Shown: positions 23,588 to 45,052 of the stretch, in pieces | How positions within the stretch are numbered: position 1 is the first letter of the stretch | How the letters are laid out: each line of letters starts with the position of its first letter | Made by a program: the position numbers and the translations under genes | Notes under the pieces: generated by a model | Seen by the model: only the letters and a program-made list of their open reading frames with translations | Told to the model about the DNA's origin: nothing | Database searches by the model: none | Source of the DNA: Coturnix japonica | Lineage: Eukaryota; Chordata; Aves; Galliformes; Phasianidae | Reading direction: 5' to 3' | Length of the DNA stretch: 64,000 nucleotides | NCBI RefSeq assembly: GCF_001577835.2 | Contig: NC_029521.1 | Coordinates: 20,242,470-20,306,469, forward strand

Positions 23588-26500
23588 ATGGAGCTGAATG
23601 CTGACCCCATCAACATGGGGCTGCGGCTGCTGGCTTGTGTCTTTCATCTGCCCACTGCAGTGATCTACGGGTCCTTGTCGCTGTTTGTTTCCATTTTGCA
23701 CAATGTATTTCTCCTCTACTATGTGGACACCTTTGTCTCCGTTTACAAGATCGATAAACTGTCCTTTTGGATAGGAGAGGTTAGTCTTCTGCATGGATTC
23801 CTGCTCTTGGAAATAAGAAATTCTGAAGCTGAATCTGGTCCTTGCTGCGTGTAGGACATTTGTCGTAATGGTTGCATTCTTCTTTGGAAAGGAAACAAGG
23901 GAGTCTTCTGAGTGCTAATTTGGGCTTTGCAGTTTTTCCCACTTACGTAAACAGAAAATGAGCTGGGATAGAAAACCTGGGGACTTTGTTCCTGTGGGAA
24001 CATCGGAGTGTTTTACTGGTATGGAAAACCACTGGGTTTGCTGTTAGTGGCTATTGCCCCAGACAGGTGTCAGTGCAGAGAAGGTGTGTGAGGGGATCCT
24101 GTGATGTATTCACTGTGCAAGCTCAGCACTGCTCCATTCAGTAACAGAAGTGCATCTTTCCAGGAGCTGTTCTGTGCTTTGTTTCACTGTTCTGTTTCTT
24201 TCCTAGACGGTGTTTCTGATCTGGAACAGCCTCAATGACCCTCTGTTTGGTTGGCTGAGCGACAGGGTGTTCCTTAGCACACAGCAGTAAGTTGTATTCT
24301 AAACAGAAAGTATAAGCAAAGTGGTGGGAAAGGATAATTATTTCCTTTTATAATTATTATTTTCCTTTTTATAATTGCCTCAAAGTTGTTCTCAAGTTCT
24401 TTGGATTATGGACCACTGTTGACCATTCGCATTTCTCATGTGCTTACTTCAAGCTTTTAATGAAAATCATGATGTGGCTTCCTGCATCTAGTGACAGTGG
24501 TTTAAGTTTTGGTTGAAATAATCGTAGTGCTGTGTTATTAGGGAGCTCCTTACTTTAGAAGAGGAAAAAAACAAACAACAAAACAAAGATTTTTTTTCTT
24601 TTCATGCTTCTGGCCTTCTTACACCCATATTTTTTTTGTGTATTCACATATTAGCTGAGAGTTATTTGATGTGGGTACTTGTTACATGACCAAAAGCTGT
24701 ATTGATGTCTGGACCTCATAGACAACTTCCTTAGAGAGCAAGGATGCATGATTGTGCTGGGTTTTGTCCAGGAGCCTAAAGCTTTTTGTCTTCTGTTGCA
24801 GGCCAGGAGCAGAGATTTCTTCCCCAGAAGTAGTTCTGAAGAGGCTCAGAGCACTAAGCCACAATGGCCCACTCTTTGCCATATCTTTTCTGGCTTTCTG
24901 GGTTGCCTGGACTCACCCTGGTTTGCAGTTCCTTCTCTGCCTTTGCATGTATGACAGCTTTCTCACCATGGTTGACCTCCATCACAACGCCTTGCTTGCG
25001 GACTTGGCAGTTTCAGCAAAAGACAGGACTAGCCTCAACTTCTACTGCTCCTTCTTCAGTGCCATAGGCTCACTCTCTGTCTTCATGTCATATGCAGTAT
25101 GGAACAAGGAAGACTTCTTTTCCTTTCGGATATTCTGTATTGTACTGGCCTTCTGCTCTATCCTCGGCTTTACCTTGTCCACACAGTTGCTCCGCCAGCG
25201 ATTTGAGACTGATGGGAAGGCAAAATGGGACCAGGAATCAACCTTAAAAGAGTACGTGTCATCAATTCCCCAGCAGGTGACAAAGGCTTAACTTACATCT
25301 TTAGAGTCCTGTTATGTGCTGTAGCAAATTGAAGAAAGATCCAGGACAAGGCAAACCATTACTGATTATCTGCAGTTCTTGTCTGTTGACACAGTTTTCA
25401 GAATCACCACTGGCTGAGGTCAGTCTGGCTTCTAAGGCCATCTGAAAACAGGACAAAACTATCTTGTGACACCACCAACCCAAACTGGAGGCAGAGCCCT
25501 GACCTGCTGTGTGGTCTATCCAGTGTTTGGAACATGAAATGAGTTAATATCTAGAGCACCCATTGCAGCCTGTGAGTGGCAATATGTCAGAAGCAGCTTA
25601 TCATTAAAGTATTCCTGCTTGAGCATGAGGCCACTTTAATGCACATTTCCTGTTTAGTAGGACAAGCAGAGATCTCTTACCTTCTTGCTCACTTTGCCTG
25701 CCTGTCAGTGGCTGGGCTATATTGCTGAAACTAGATGCATAATGACCCAGTTCAGCTCCTTTGCTTTTCTTTGGGCTGCCTCACTTGTCTCTTGTTATAA
25801 GCTACAAGCACTGTGTTCTACTAACAGCAGATCCTGATGAGACCTGCCAGGTGAACTAACTGCAGGATCTGGAGTAGGAGTGTTGTGGCTGATGTGCAAT
25901 GCTTTTATCAACAGAAATTGTGGGTTCAGGAAACTAATGTTGTTTGGGAGATCTCTAGTGTGTTGACTTCACGTTGTTGAGGACAACACACTCTGGACTC
26001 TGCTGTTTTGGTCCAAGGAGAGGGAAGGTTTGAATAAGAGCTGAGGAGGGACAGCTTTGCGTCTGTGCAGAGGCTTTTCCATGCTTGTTGTAAAAGATTC
26101 GCTGCTGTGGACTGCTCTGGTTTTGTTTGTTTTAACTTTCTCTCACCTTTCTCTTCTCCCCGTAGGCTGTACATTGAGAAACTCTCTGTTCCCCAGGAGA
26201 AGAGGATCACCCTGGCAGAGTATCTCCAGCAGCTCTCTCGGCATCGCAACTTCCTCTGGTTTGTCTGCATGAACCTAATCCAGGTAGGTGCAGCAGTGAC
26301 GTGCTGGGATTCAGAGGATGAACACGGTTTATGGCTGTTGGGTGATTCACATGCATGTCAGCTTCCCAGGAAGGGCAGGGGAGTTTCTGATGTCTGCTTG
26401 CTACCAGAGCCTCCCACCCAAGCACACTGTGGTCCATCAGCCAGCTGGTAGCCACAGTCTCTACTTGTGAGCTGAGGACAGTTCCTGAACATTTGTGTGG

Positions 26501-29461
26501 TGCTCCCTCCTCTGCAGTGCAGGCTTAGTTACAGGGGACTGGTTGAGTTCTGCAACAGCCCATCTGGGATGCAGGAGCACCAGGCCTGGCTTGTGGTGGA
26601 GAGAGTTCAGGACTACAGTTTGCTGGCTTGGCTTTCCTGGGGCTCGTGCCAGTGTTCTTACTATATCCATCTGGATCTACCTGCCATCTGGCTTTTGCAA
26701 TTTCTGTTTTTCATTCTTTTAATCTATTACTGCTAAATGCTGTCAGCCTGCTCAGCTTTCCTGAGCTTGATGTGCTGAAATCAGAGCTCTGTCTCCCCAG
26801 GGGTCCCTCAGTTCCCCTCAGGCTCTTAATGCTGGTTTGTATCTTTGTGTTTGAGCCTTGTAGCCTCATTGTTTCCGTCCTGGCTGCTGCTCCCACCTGC
26901 CATGGCACTGCCTCCTCCTCCAGATCCCTGTGGCCACAGTTGTCACCTCCTTGCTGTTTCCTGCCCCAGCAGTGCTGTGTGCTGCATGTGTGCTCTATGA
27001 GCTTGCTAGTGAGGAATGCTTCAGCAGCTGGGATGTGGTAATTGACCCCAGGCAGCCCTGTGGTCTCAAAGCCTACCATGCTATAACCTCCATAGCCAAG
27101 CTCTTGATTTGCTGAAGTACTTGGGGCCCATCCTGCACGATCGTTTGGCAAAAGACACTCATCTCTTGAGAGTCTAGGGGCCTCTTAGCTTTTTCTGTTC
27201 AGTCTTACTAGTGTTGCTGCTTACCAACTTGTTTGTGCACTGCTTTCACAGGTTTTTCACTGCCACTTTAACAGCAACTTTTTCCCTCTGTTCCTGGAGC
27301 ACCTGCTATCAGACCAGATCTCTGTATCTACTGGATCCTTCCTCCTCGGTGAGTCTTAGAAGGGACTGGAGGGAACATCTGAGTCCGGGCCTGGCCTGAT
27401 TCTGGATTCTTTCTTTGTAAAATTCAGCTGGAGTGAGGTGTGCTCACAAACAGATCTTTGGGCTGCAAGTTTCACACATACACACACTTCACAAGTTTTC
27501 TTGGGACTTCTGAGTCTTCTTTCCTGGGCACAAGAAAACTAATTTGGAGCCTTTTTCTACTGGTGGAGAGCATGTGCTGCATCCTGGCCTAGACTCTGTG
27601 ACTCCACACAGATATCGTTCTCAGTATGACATGTCTGCAGATACAGCTGGGAGGTGCAGCAGGGAACACGGCTCCTAATTTAGTCCCTCTCTGTGGTGTA
27701 CAATATGTGTCCAGGCTGCTTCAGGTCTGTGGCAGACAGCCTGTAGGGCTACTGTACTGGTCAGCTCTGGTCACAGTGTCCTGTCTTGTTGCTGCTCCAT
27801 GACAGAATCCCAGCCCTTATGTGACACTGGGCAAGTCTTCCCTCTTGCTTGGTGAAGGCCTCCCTCTGTAGGAAGAGTGTGTGCTGTGCCACAAAGCCAC
27901 TGAACACATCTGCTACCAGCACCCCTGCTTTGTGTGTGTATGTGGTAGGGGGGAGTAGGGTATTCTGCATCGCCTGTCCTCCCATGTCGGCAAGCTTTGT
28001 ATTGTTATTGGTCCTGGGGGGACAGTGGATACTAGAACTCTCTCAAGCATTTGTGCTGCTGTCTCTCTTCAGGTGTTTCCTACATTGCACCCCATCTCAA
28101 CAACCTCTACTTCCTGTCCCTCTGCCGCCGCTGGGGGGTTTATGCTGTAGTCAGAGGACTCTTCTTCCTGAAGCTGGCTCTCAGTGTTGTCATGCTCCTG
28201 GCAGGACCCGATCAGGTGTATCTGCTCTGCATCTTCATAGCAAGGTATGCACGCGGTGCTTGCTTCCCTTGCTCTCTGGCAGCTGGGAAGGGAAGCGACT
28301 TGTCCCTGTGTCCCAGAAGGAAGAGTAGCAGGGTCACACAGAAGCCATGTGGCTTCCAGCTCTGGTGTCTCCATCTGACAGCTCCCATCTCAGGAGCAAT
28401 CAATGCTGAATCTGCTGGCCGTGCAGGCAGCAGTGAGGGAGGCAGCAGCGTTCAGGCTCTGCTGTGTGAGAGGACAAAGACTTGGCAGGGCTGGTGGCTG
28501 CCTGGGCTGGTAGCAGCCCATGTCAGCTGCTGAGCTGAGCTTCCCTTTTCTTCTGCAGCCTGCATGGAGTGTTTGCCCTCAGGATGTGTTGCAGCTGCCT
28601 CTTAGCCCCAGCCCAGTGTATCTAGCCCCCAGGCCTCTGTGTGGCAGGACCAAGTCATCACTGTAAGGCACACAAGGCTGTTCTTGCTAGAAGTGTTCCT
28701 CTCCAGTAACCAGGGTTTCTGAGAGCATTATTTAAAGTGTTAGGGAACCTTTCTAATCTCTCTCTCCACTTTCTCTGATCTTCCACCCACTCCTGTAATG
28801 TCTTGGTGCCCCTATTCAGTGCTTTGCCTGTTGTCCTGCAGCAACCGGGTGTTCACGGAAGGGACCTGTAAGCTGCTCAACCTGGTGGTGACTGACCTGG
28901 TGGATGAGGATCTTGTACTGAACCGCAGAAAGCAGGCGGCTTCAGCGCTGCTCTTTGGGATGGTAGCTCTGGTCACCAAGCCAGGACAGACCTTCGCCCC
29001 CCTGATAGGCACCTGGCTGCTCTGTGTGTACACAGGTAAGTGCCCTTGAGAAAGCATTGTGGCAGGAGTGGGCAGACCTGTGAGCTCAGTGCCCTCCAGT
29101 GTCTTGGGTGGATGCAGAGCTCTCTCACTTACAAAGCTGTGACTGGTCTCTGCATGTCCAAGCCCAGTCACAGTGTCCCATCTCAACAGACTGTTCTTCT
29201 ACCTCAGGCTATGACATCTTCCAGCGTAACCCCTTGAGCAACGTGGTGAGTGCCCAGCCAAAGCTGGAATCTGATGCAGTCTTGGAGCCAGCTCTCCGCC
29301 AGGGCTGCTTTTACCTCCTCGTCTTTGTTCCCATCACGTGTGCACTACTGCAGCTCCTCACTTGGTCTCAGTTCAGCTTGCATGGGAAGCGTCTGCAGAT
29401 GGTGAAGGCTCAGCGCCAAGGCCTGATGCAAGGCCGAGCACCGGAAATCAAGATGATCTAG
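23588..29461 (+). CDS. MFSD13A: MFSD13A (TMEM180), twelve-pass major facilitator superfamily membrane protein
   Basis: Eight coding exons join in phase: 23588-23779, 24207-24286, 24802-25251, 26166-26283, 27252-27348, 28073-28244, 28842-29035 and 29208-29461. They total 1557 nt, or 518 aa; the human protein is about 517. Near-identical blocks include [13 protein letters not shown] (the MFS loop 2-3 signature region), [25 protein letters not shown]-like sequence in exon 3, [25 protein letters not shown], and the tail [21 protein letters not shown]. Hydrophobic spans fit twelve membrane helices. The substrate is unknown; the protein is reported at the plasma membrane. An in-frame TGA (23582-23584) bars any upstream extension. 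Met10 (23615) has a stronger context (AACATGG) and aligns with human Met1, so it may be the real start, giving 509 aa. The exon 3 donor is taken as GTACGT after 25251, the only strong donor in the required phase. Confidence 0.95.
23780..29207 (+). other. MFSD13A: MFSD13A coding-region introns
   Basis: The seven introns are 23780-24206, 24287-24801, 25252-26165, 26284-27251, 27349-28072, 28245-28841 and 29036-29207. All follow GT-AG. I see no CR1 element, RNA gene or nested coding sequence in them. Confidence 0.7.
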
Positions 29462-30905
29462 GGATGTTTGTGCCCCTGGAAGTGCTTCTGGTTCCAGGCT
29501 GGTGTAGGACTGCTGGTAAAGCGAGGGGATTGCTGGCTGGGAAAGCCCCCATGTTTACAGTTTAACTGTGAAGTGCTGTGATGCCAATGTTTACTCATCC
29601 CAGGAGGCGGCCACAGGGAAAGCAGAGGAGTGTTGAGCATGTACTGGGCCTGTGATAGATCACTTGGCTACAGCAGTGAGAGCATTCCAACCTTGCTGGT
29701 CTGAGAAAGCACAATTCCCAGGCAGGGTTGCAGCACGTGCTAGAGATGGTTGCACCCCTGGTGTGATGCCCCTCAGGCAGAGCAGGAAATGGGGAGCAAC
29801 TGGAAGCTTTTCTTCTACTGCCCTGTGGTATTTGGGAATGGAAGGAGAGGTTTTCAGGGATCAGGTGACAAAGGAGAATTAACTTCAGGAGGAGGTGAGA
29901 TGGGAAGATCCTGAAGGCCTTTCCCAGTAGCTGGTACGACCTTTCTCATATTCAGTGCTATGGTTCTTGGACCAAATCTGCTCTTAGACTTGTTTCTGGG
30001 ATAATATTCTGCACAAGATACGCAGACACTCCATCCTGTGTGGCCTTGTGCAGGGAGGTGCTGGGCTCAGAACCTGTATGTCTCATGACATCTTGTTGCT
30101 GGTGTTCATCCTTCCCCCTCCTTCAGCCCTTGTAGTCAGCGCTGTTACAGCAGTGCTTCCCACATTATCTGGTGGGTTCAGATCAGGGAAGGAGCCTGTA
30201 ACACAGCAGACAAAACGTGCCCCTCCCAGGACTGACCCTGTGTGAAGCAGCCCAGTGCCTTCCCTTCTTGCAGGGGGAGAGCACAGCCTGGAGGAGACAG
30301 CAGGTTATGCTTTTGTGCCTTCTATTCCACTGAGAAGCCTGTTTGACATAATGTGGGGCAGTAACAGGGCTGAGATTTTACTTCAGGAGGAGAGAAACAT
30401 CCTCTTCTGTGCTTCAAAGAGCCCCGAAGGTCAGTTTTTCCTGGCTGCTGAGTGATAGAGCTAAGGAGAGGGGGAAGTTTAGACTCTTCCTGTGGCTGGG
30501 AGCAGATGGGGCAGATGGTGCCCAAAGGCCTCAAAATGAGGGAGTGTCTCCTCAGTCTTAGGGCTCCTCTGGGCAGGTAGAAGTGATGTGCTGAAGTAGA
30601 ATGGGTAGAAGCCAGCAGCGCTCTGCCCTGTGCTTCCTGCAGGAGGTAGAGATTTGCTCCCATTTCTGCTGTTCTCCATTTTGTCACCTCCCAGGCCTTT
30701 GTACCAGGTTCCCTCTGCAGATGCAGCCCACAGCTCTGCTATCTTGCCTCAGGACGTGGCTGCCTCCTGTCTTGGACCAAGACATTTCTCTTGTGAGGCT
30801 CTTGTTGGTCTTACTGGTTCAATCATAAGTTATTTGTGTAGATTTTAACAAAGTTTGAGAATGATTATTCATTTCATAAATTAAACATGACTTTTTTTCT
30901 GTATT
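29462..30905 (+). other. MFSD13A: MFSD13A 3' UTR
   Basis: The segment follows the stop codon for about 1.4 kb to an ATTAAA variant poly(A) signal at 30880-30885, which lies before a T-rich stretch. No other signal of comparable position was seen. The end is inferred. Confidence 0.55.
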
Positions 30906-31820
30906 GCTGTGGTCTCATTTGAATTGGCAGTGGCCCCATCTGGCCCTGGGTGGGCTCACCTACCCATATAAACCCCAAGGTGCAGTGTCTCTTGCTGGGG
31001 TGGGAGGGAAGTAGGAGCTGCAATGGATTTACTTGGAGATGCAGCTGGTGGATGCTCAGGAATGTGCCATCCAGTAATGAAAGACAGCAGTGTATAGCCA
31101 CAATTTTACTCTGGCCTTTCTCAGTCTGTGACTGAGAACCAGGTCTGATATGTTCCTGCTCAGTGACTTTCTAGCAGGTGGATCTGACATTTCTGGGTTC
31201 ACACAGTGGTACAGGGGTACAAGCACAGACGCATGGGAGAAAATGAGATTGATAATCAAAGGAGTGGAAGGTGAAGTAGACACCCCTTTCCAGCAAGACT
31301 GGGTGCTGGGGCTTGAGCCAGTAACTGCCTTTGGAGAAAGGTAAGTCACTTGTCCCTGCTGCTTTTGAAGACCTTGGGTGACATAAAGGCTGGGGGGAGG
31401 TGCAGGCCTGCACAGTGAACCACATAACCATTCCCTCAGGTCTGTCCTGGGAGCAAAGCTTACAATGGGTTCTCAGCAAGCACCTGCCCATGCCAGCAGC
31501 ATCACTGCTTGTACTATCCCCTTACAGTTTCTCTATCCTTCAGCTGTCCTGTACTTGTCTTCAGTAACAAACTAAAGCTTTGAGAATAATGGTCATTAAG
31601 AAAAGCAGCTTTGGACTCTACCAGGGAGACCGGTTACAGGCCAGGCATGTCCTACCTCAGCACAACAGACTGATCAGAAAGGCAGCTTTGGACCACAGTT
31701 GTGTTTTCACGCAGAGATTAGCCAGCAAGTTCTGTACAGGCAAGAGAAGAACACACCGTTATCTCCTTAAAAATACAAATGGGGGAAGGTGAGGCCAAGA
31801 GGCTTGAAGTTTGTATATGA
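30906..31820. other. Spacer between the convergent MFSD13A and ACTR1A 3' ends
   Basis: About 0.9 kb separates the two inferred polyadenylation regions. No gene or repeat was recognised. Confidence 0.5.
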
Positions 31821-33990
31821 ATGACTTTATTTAAGTATGCTGGGCACCACCAGGCAACATGGTTTGGACAGAGTGCGAGGGAACAGTCAGGCAGATCAAA
31901 TGAATGCTAGATTGGAGACGGCACCTTTCTGTCCGGTCACTGCAGTTTACAGAATGGAGCACTGCTGCTTCTGCAAGGCCAGCAGAGCTGGGGAGGGGGA
32001 AGAGATCACAGGCACTGCCTGGGGCATGTGGTAGGTGAACAGAGAGGGGTTTGTTTCTTCCTCTCTGCATGCTGCAGCTAATCAGCAAGACTGCAAAGAT
32101 CTTCTGTTAGAACGAGGCTGAGCATTGACGGCTCTTCTCTACCTGACTTGTTCTTACTTCAAAATACAATCTGTTCTGACAGGAGAGTGAGCAGCGTGGC
32201 CTCAGCTGGGAACAGGCCACCAAATCTGCCTACCTCCAATTTCTCTGAGCCCAGCAGTGAGCCCTGAGAACATGCTTCCTGCTGGAGCAGCACACTACTT
32301 GCTTACATTCATGTCTGCTGGGGCAGTGCACCAGCTTCTGCCAGGCCTCTGCAGCAGGGCTGCCGCTGCCCTTCAGCTCTTGTTCTGTCTCGGATCTGGA
32401 GAGTGACCCCAGGGTGTTGTGTGGAAATGAAGAGAAAGGAGGGGAACACTGAGGAACTGCCACCAAACAACTCCAGCCCACTGCTAATGCCAGGTACTGC
32501 AGAAAATCAGTGGTGATGCAAATGAGCACCAAGTAATGTATAAGAACGCTCACAAGTAACAGTGCCGCAACCCAACACCAGCTGCTCTGGAGGCCTCCCA
32601 ATCTCTGCAGAAGCAGCAGCTATAAAAGAGCAGCCAGTGGATGAGCAGAAAGGCATAAGCAGCTCAACAGGACAACAGAACACAGCCACTGCAACAGCCT
32701 GCTGCTCACAACCCCGCTGCTCACGTCAGTGTGCATGTACTAATACAACTTATTGTCCTCATATACATGTAGTGTATTCATAGAGAACAGCAAAACTTCC
32801 TAAAAAAAGGTTACTGAGTGGTGTAGCAGGGCTGACTGGTTATTATGCTAAGCATATGTGCTGTAAACAGTGTTAACATAAAACAATGGACAGCTGGATA
32901 ACAGGTGTTCAAAGAAGACCCAAAGAACAATTCCCAGGTGCTGTGGTCAGTATTTGAGAGATATCATTGGAGATTTCAATAAATAAAACAATTCTTACAT
33001 TACAATGCACCTTTCCAACTATTATTTTGCCCCCCCAAATGGATAAAGTACACAAGAGTTATGCCTGGCTGAAAATACATGCTCCCTTTGCCCTGACATG
33101 GCAGAGGAGGAGGGAAACAGCCCCAACTCCTGCAGAGAAAGAACATGAAAGCTGTAAATCTTGGCAGGTCGACGGAGAACACTCAAGCGCCTTCACTCCC
33201 ACTCTGGGGCAGTTGCTTCCAGAGGAGAAAAGGTATTTAAAAGAAGGAACAAGAGAATAACCGTCTAGCATAATGAAAGCTGATTAGAGATTGCTTTGTT
33301 CTATTCCATGCAATACAAACTAAGTCCTATCACCAACTTCTCCAGCTGTGGCACAGACCCACGCATCAGTCTGAGAAGTTATACACTCACTCACACGCAT
33401 ACACCAAACATAGTGGGGGCAAATGGGCTTAACTGTTAAGAATGTGCTTTCTCTTAATAATAACAATAAAAAAAGACATTAAAAACAACTTCAAAAACCT
33501 ACTGATGGCAGAGACACTGATGAAGAAGAAAGTAGCTATGGGGCTCCAGCGATGTATTTCCAGACAATCCAGGCATTGCAGTCAGGCTGACTAAAGCCTA
33601 CGTGAGCAGTTTGCAGTGGTTGGCTCCTTTCTGACTTGCTAGGCAGAGTCTAAGCTGTTCCCTTTGTTTTTCCTTGCTTGTTTTACAGTGGCAAATGTGA
33701 TGATAACACAGAAACTAAGGAACTGAAATGAAAAATGTATGGGCCGTTCTGAAGAAAAGCAGACTGGTATTTTATCCTTTCCATTAAAAAAAAACCAAAA
33801 CCTCAACAAAAATAAAAAAGAAGTAGTTAGTACTAATACAACCCTCCTGCTGCTGTTGTCTTTGCTCAGTGACATCGGGGCATGCTGGCGCACACACACA
33901 CATACAGGCAGCTCTCAGACACTCGGACTCAGAAAAGCGAGTTTAGAACTGAAGTGAGTCTTCAGAGGAGACTGAGGATAGGTCCCAGGG
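31821..33990 (-). other. ACTR1A: ACTR1A 3' UTR
   Basis: The segment runs from the ACTR1A stop codon to a minus-strand AATAAA (plus-strand TTTATT at 31826-31831), about 2.2 kb. A short (CA)n run lies at 33889-33903. Shorter alternative tails cannot be excluded. Confidence 0.5.
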
Positions 33991-44434
<10,444 letters not shown>

Positions 44435-44516
44435 GGCAGGACCCGCCGCAGCCACCCGTCACGGAGCAATAGCCCAGCCGGCCGCGGCACATGCGCAAAG
44501 GGGCGGCGCGGAGCCA

Positions 44517-44603
44517 GCCGGGCGATGTATTCCTGCGGCCGCGGGGCGCGCTGGGGAATGCAGTCCTGGCGGGGAGCGGGGCATGCCGGGAAATGTAGTG
44601 CGG
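44517..44603 (+). promoter_or_regulatory. Three tandem ZNF143/THAP11-type (SBS) motifs
   Basis: The third copy, GCATGCCGGGAAATGTAGT at 44581-44599, matches the reverse complement of the ZNF143 'ACTACAATTCCCAGCATGC' consensus with few changes. Two weaker relatives, GCCGGGCGATGTATTCCTG (44517-44535) and GCTGGGGAATGCAGTCCTG (44550-44568), precede it at 33- and 35-bp steps in the same orientation. They lie 83-170 bp upstream of the ACTR1A start codon. Such sites typically mark bidirectional CpG-island promoters. Confidence 0.55.
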
Positions 44604-45052
44604 AAACACAGCGCGGCCGGAAGCGGCGTGACGTCATGGCGCGGTGTCCGCCTGCCATGAGCGCGGCGTGCGGGGCGGGAGCTCGGAGTGTCCGCGCTCC
44701 ACCCGTTACTATCAGGGCTGGGCTGCGGGGCTGCCCGCTCCGCTCCACGTTTGTCGGCTGCACCGACACAGCCCCGCACCGCCCGCATCCCGCACGGTTC
44801 CCCCGCGGCCTCTGCCCCCGTTGAGGCGCTGTCACTCCTCCGCCGCCAGGGGGCGCTGTCCCGGCACGGCGCGTAGCGGGGCTCATTGGGGCGGCCTCCT
44901 CCCGCGCCTCGCGCTGCCATTGGCTGAGCCGAGCTGTCAATCACGGTTACCCGGGCAACCGGGCCCGCCCCCTTCCTCCCGCAGCGCCGCTTGGGCCGGG
45001 CCGGACCGGGACAGGAGCGAGAGGAGCGGAGCGGGCGGGAGCTGCCCCGGCC

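Noticed and set aside
32967-33260. A 97-codon plus-strand frame inside the ACTR1A 3' UTR
   Set aside because: It has no recognisable homology and no splice signals, and lies within the expected ACTR1A 3' UTR on the opposite strand.
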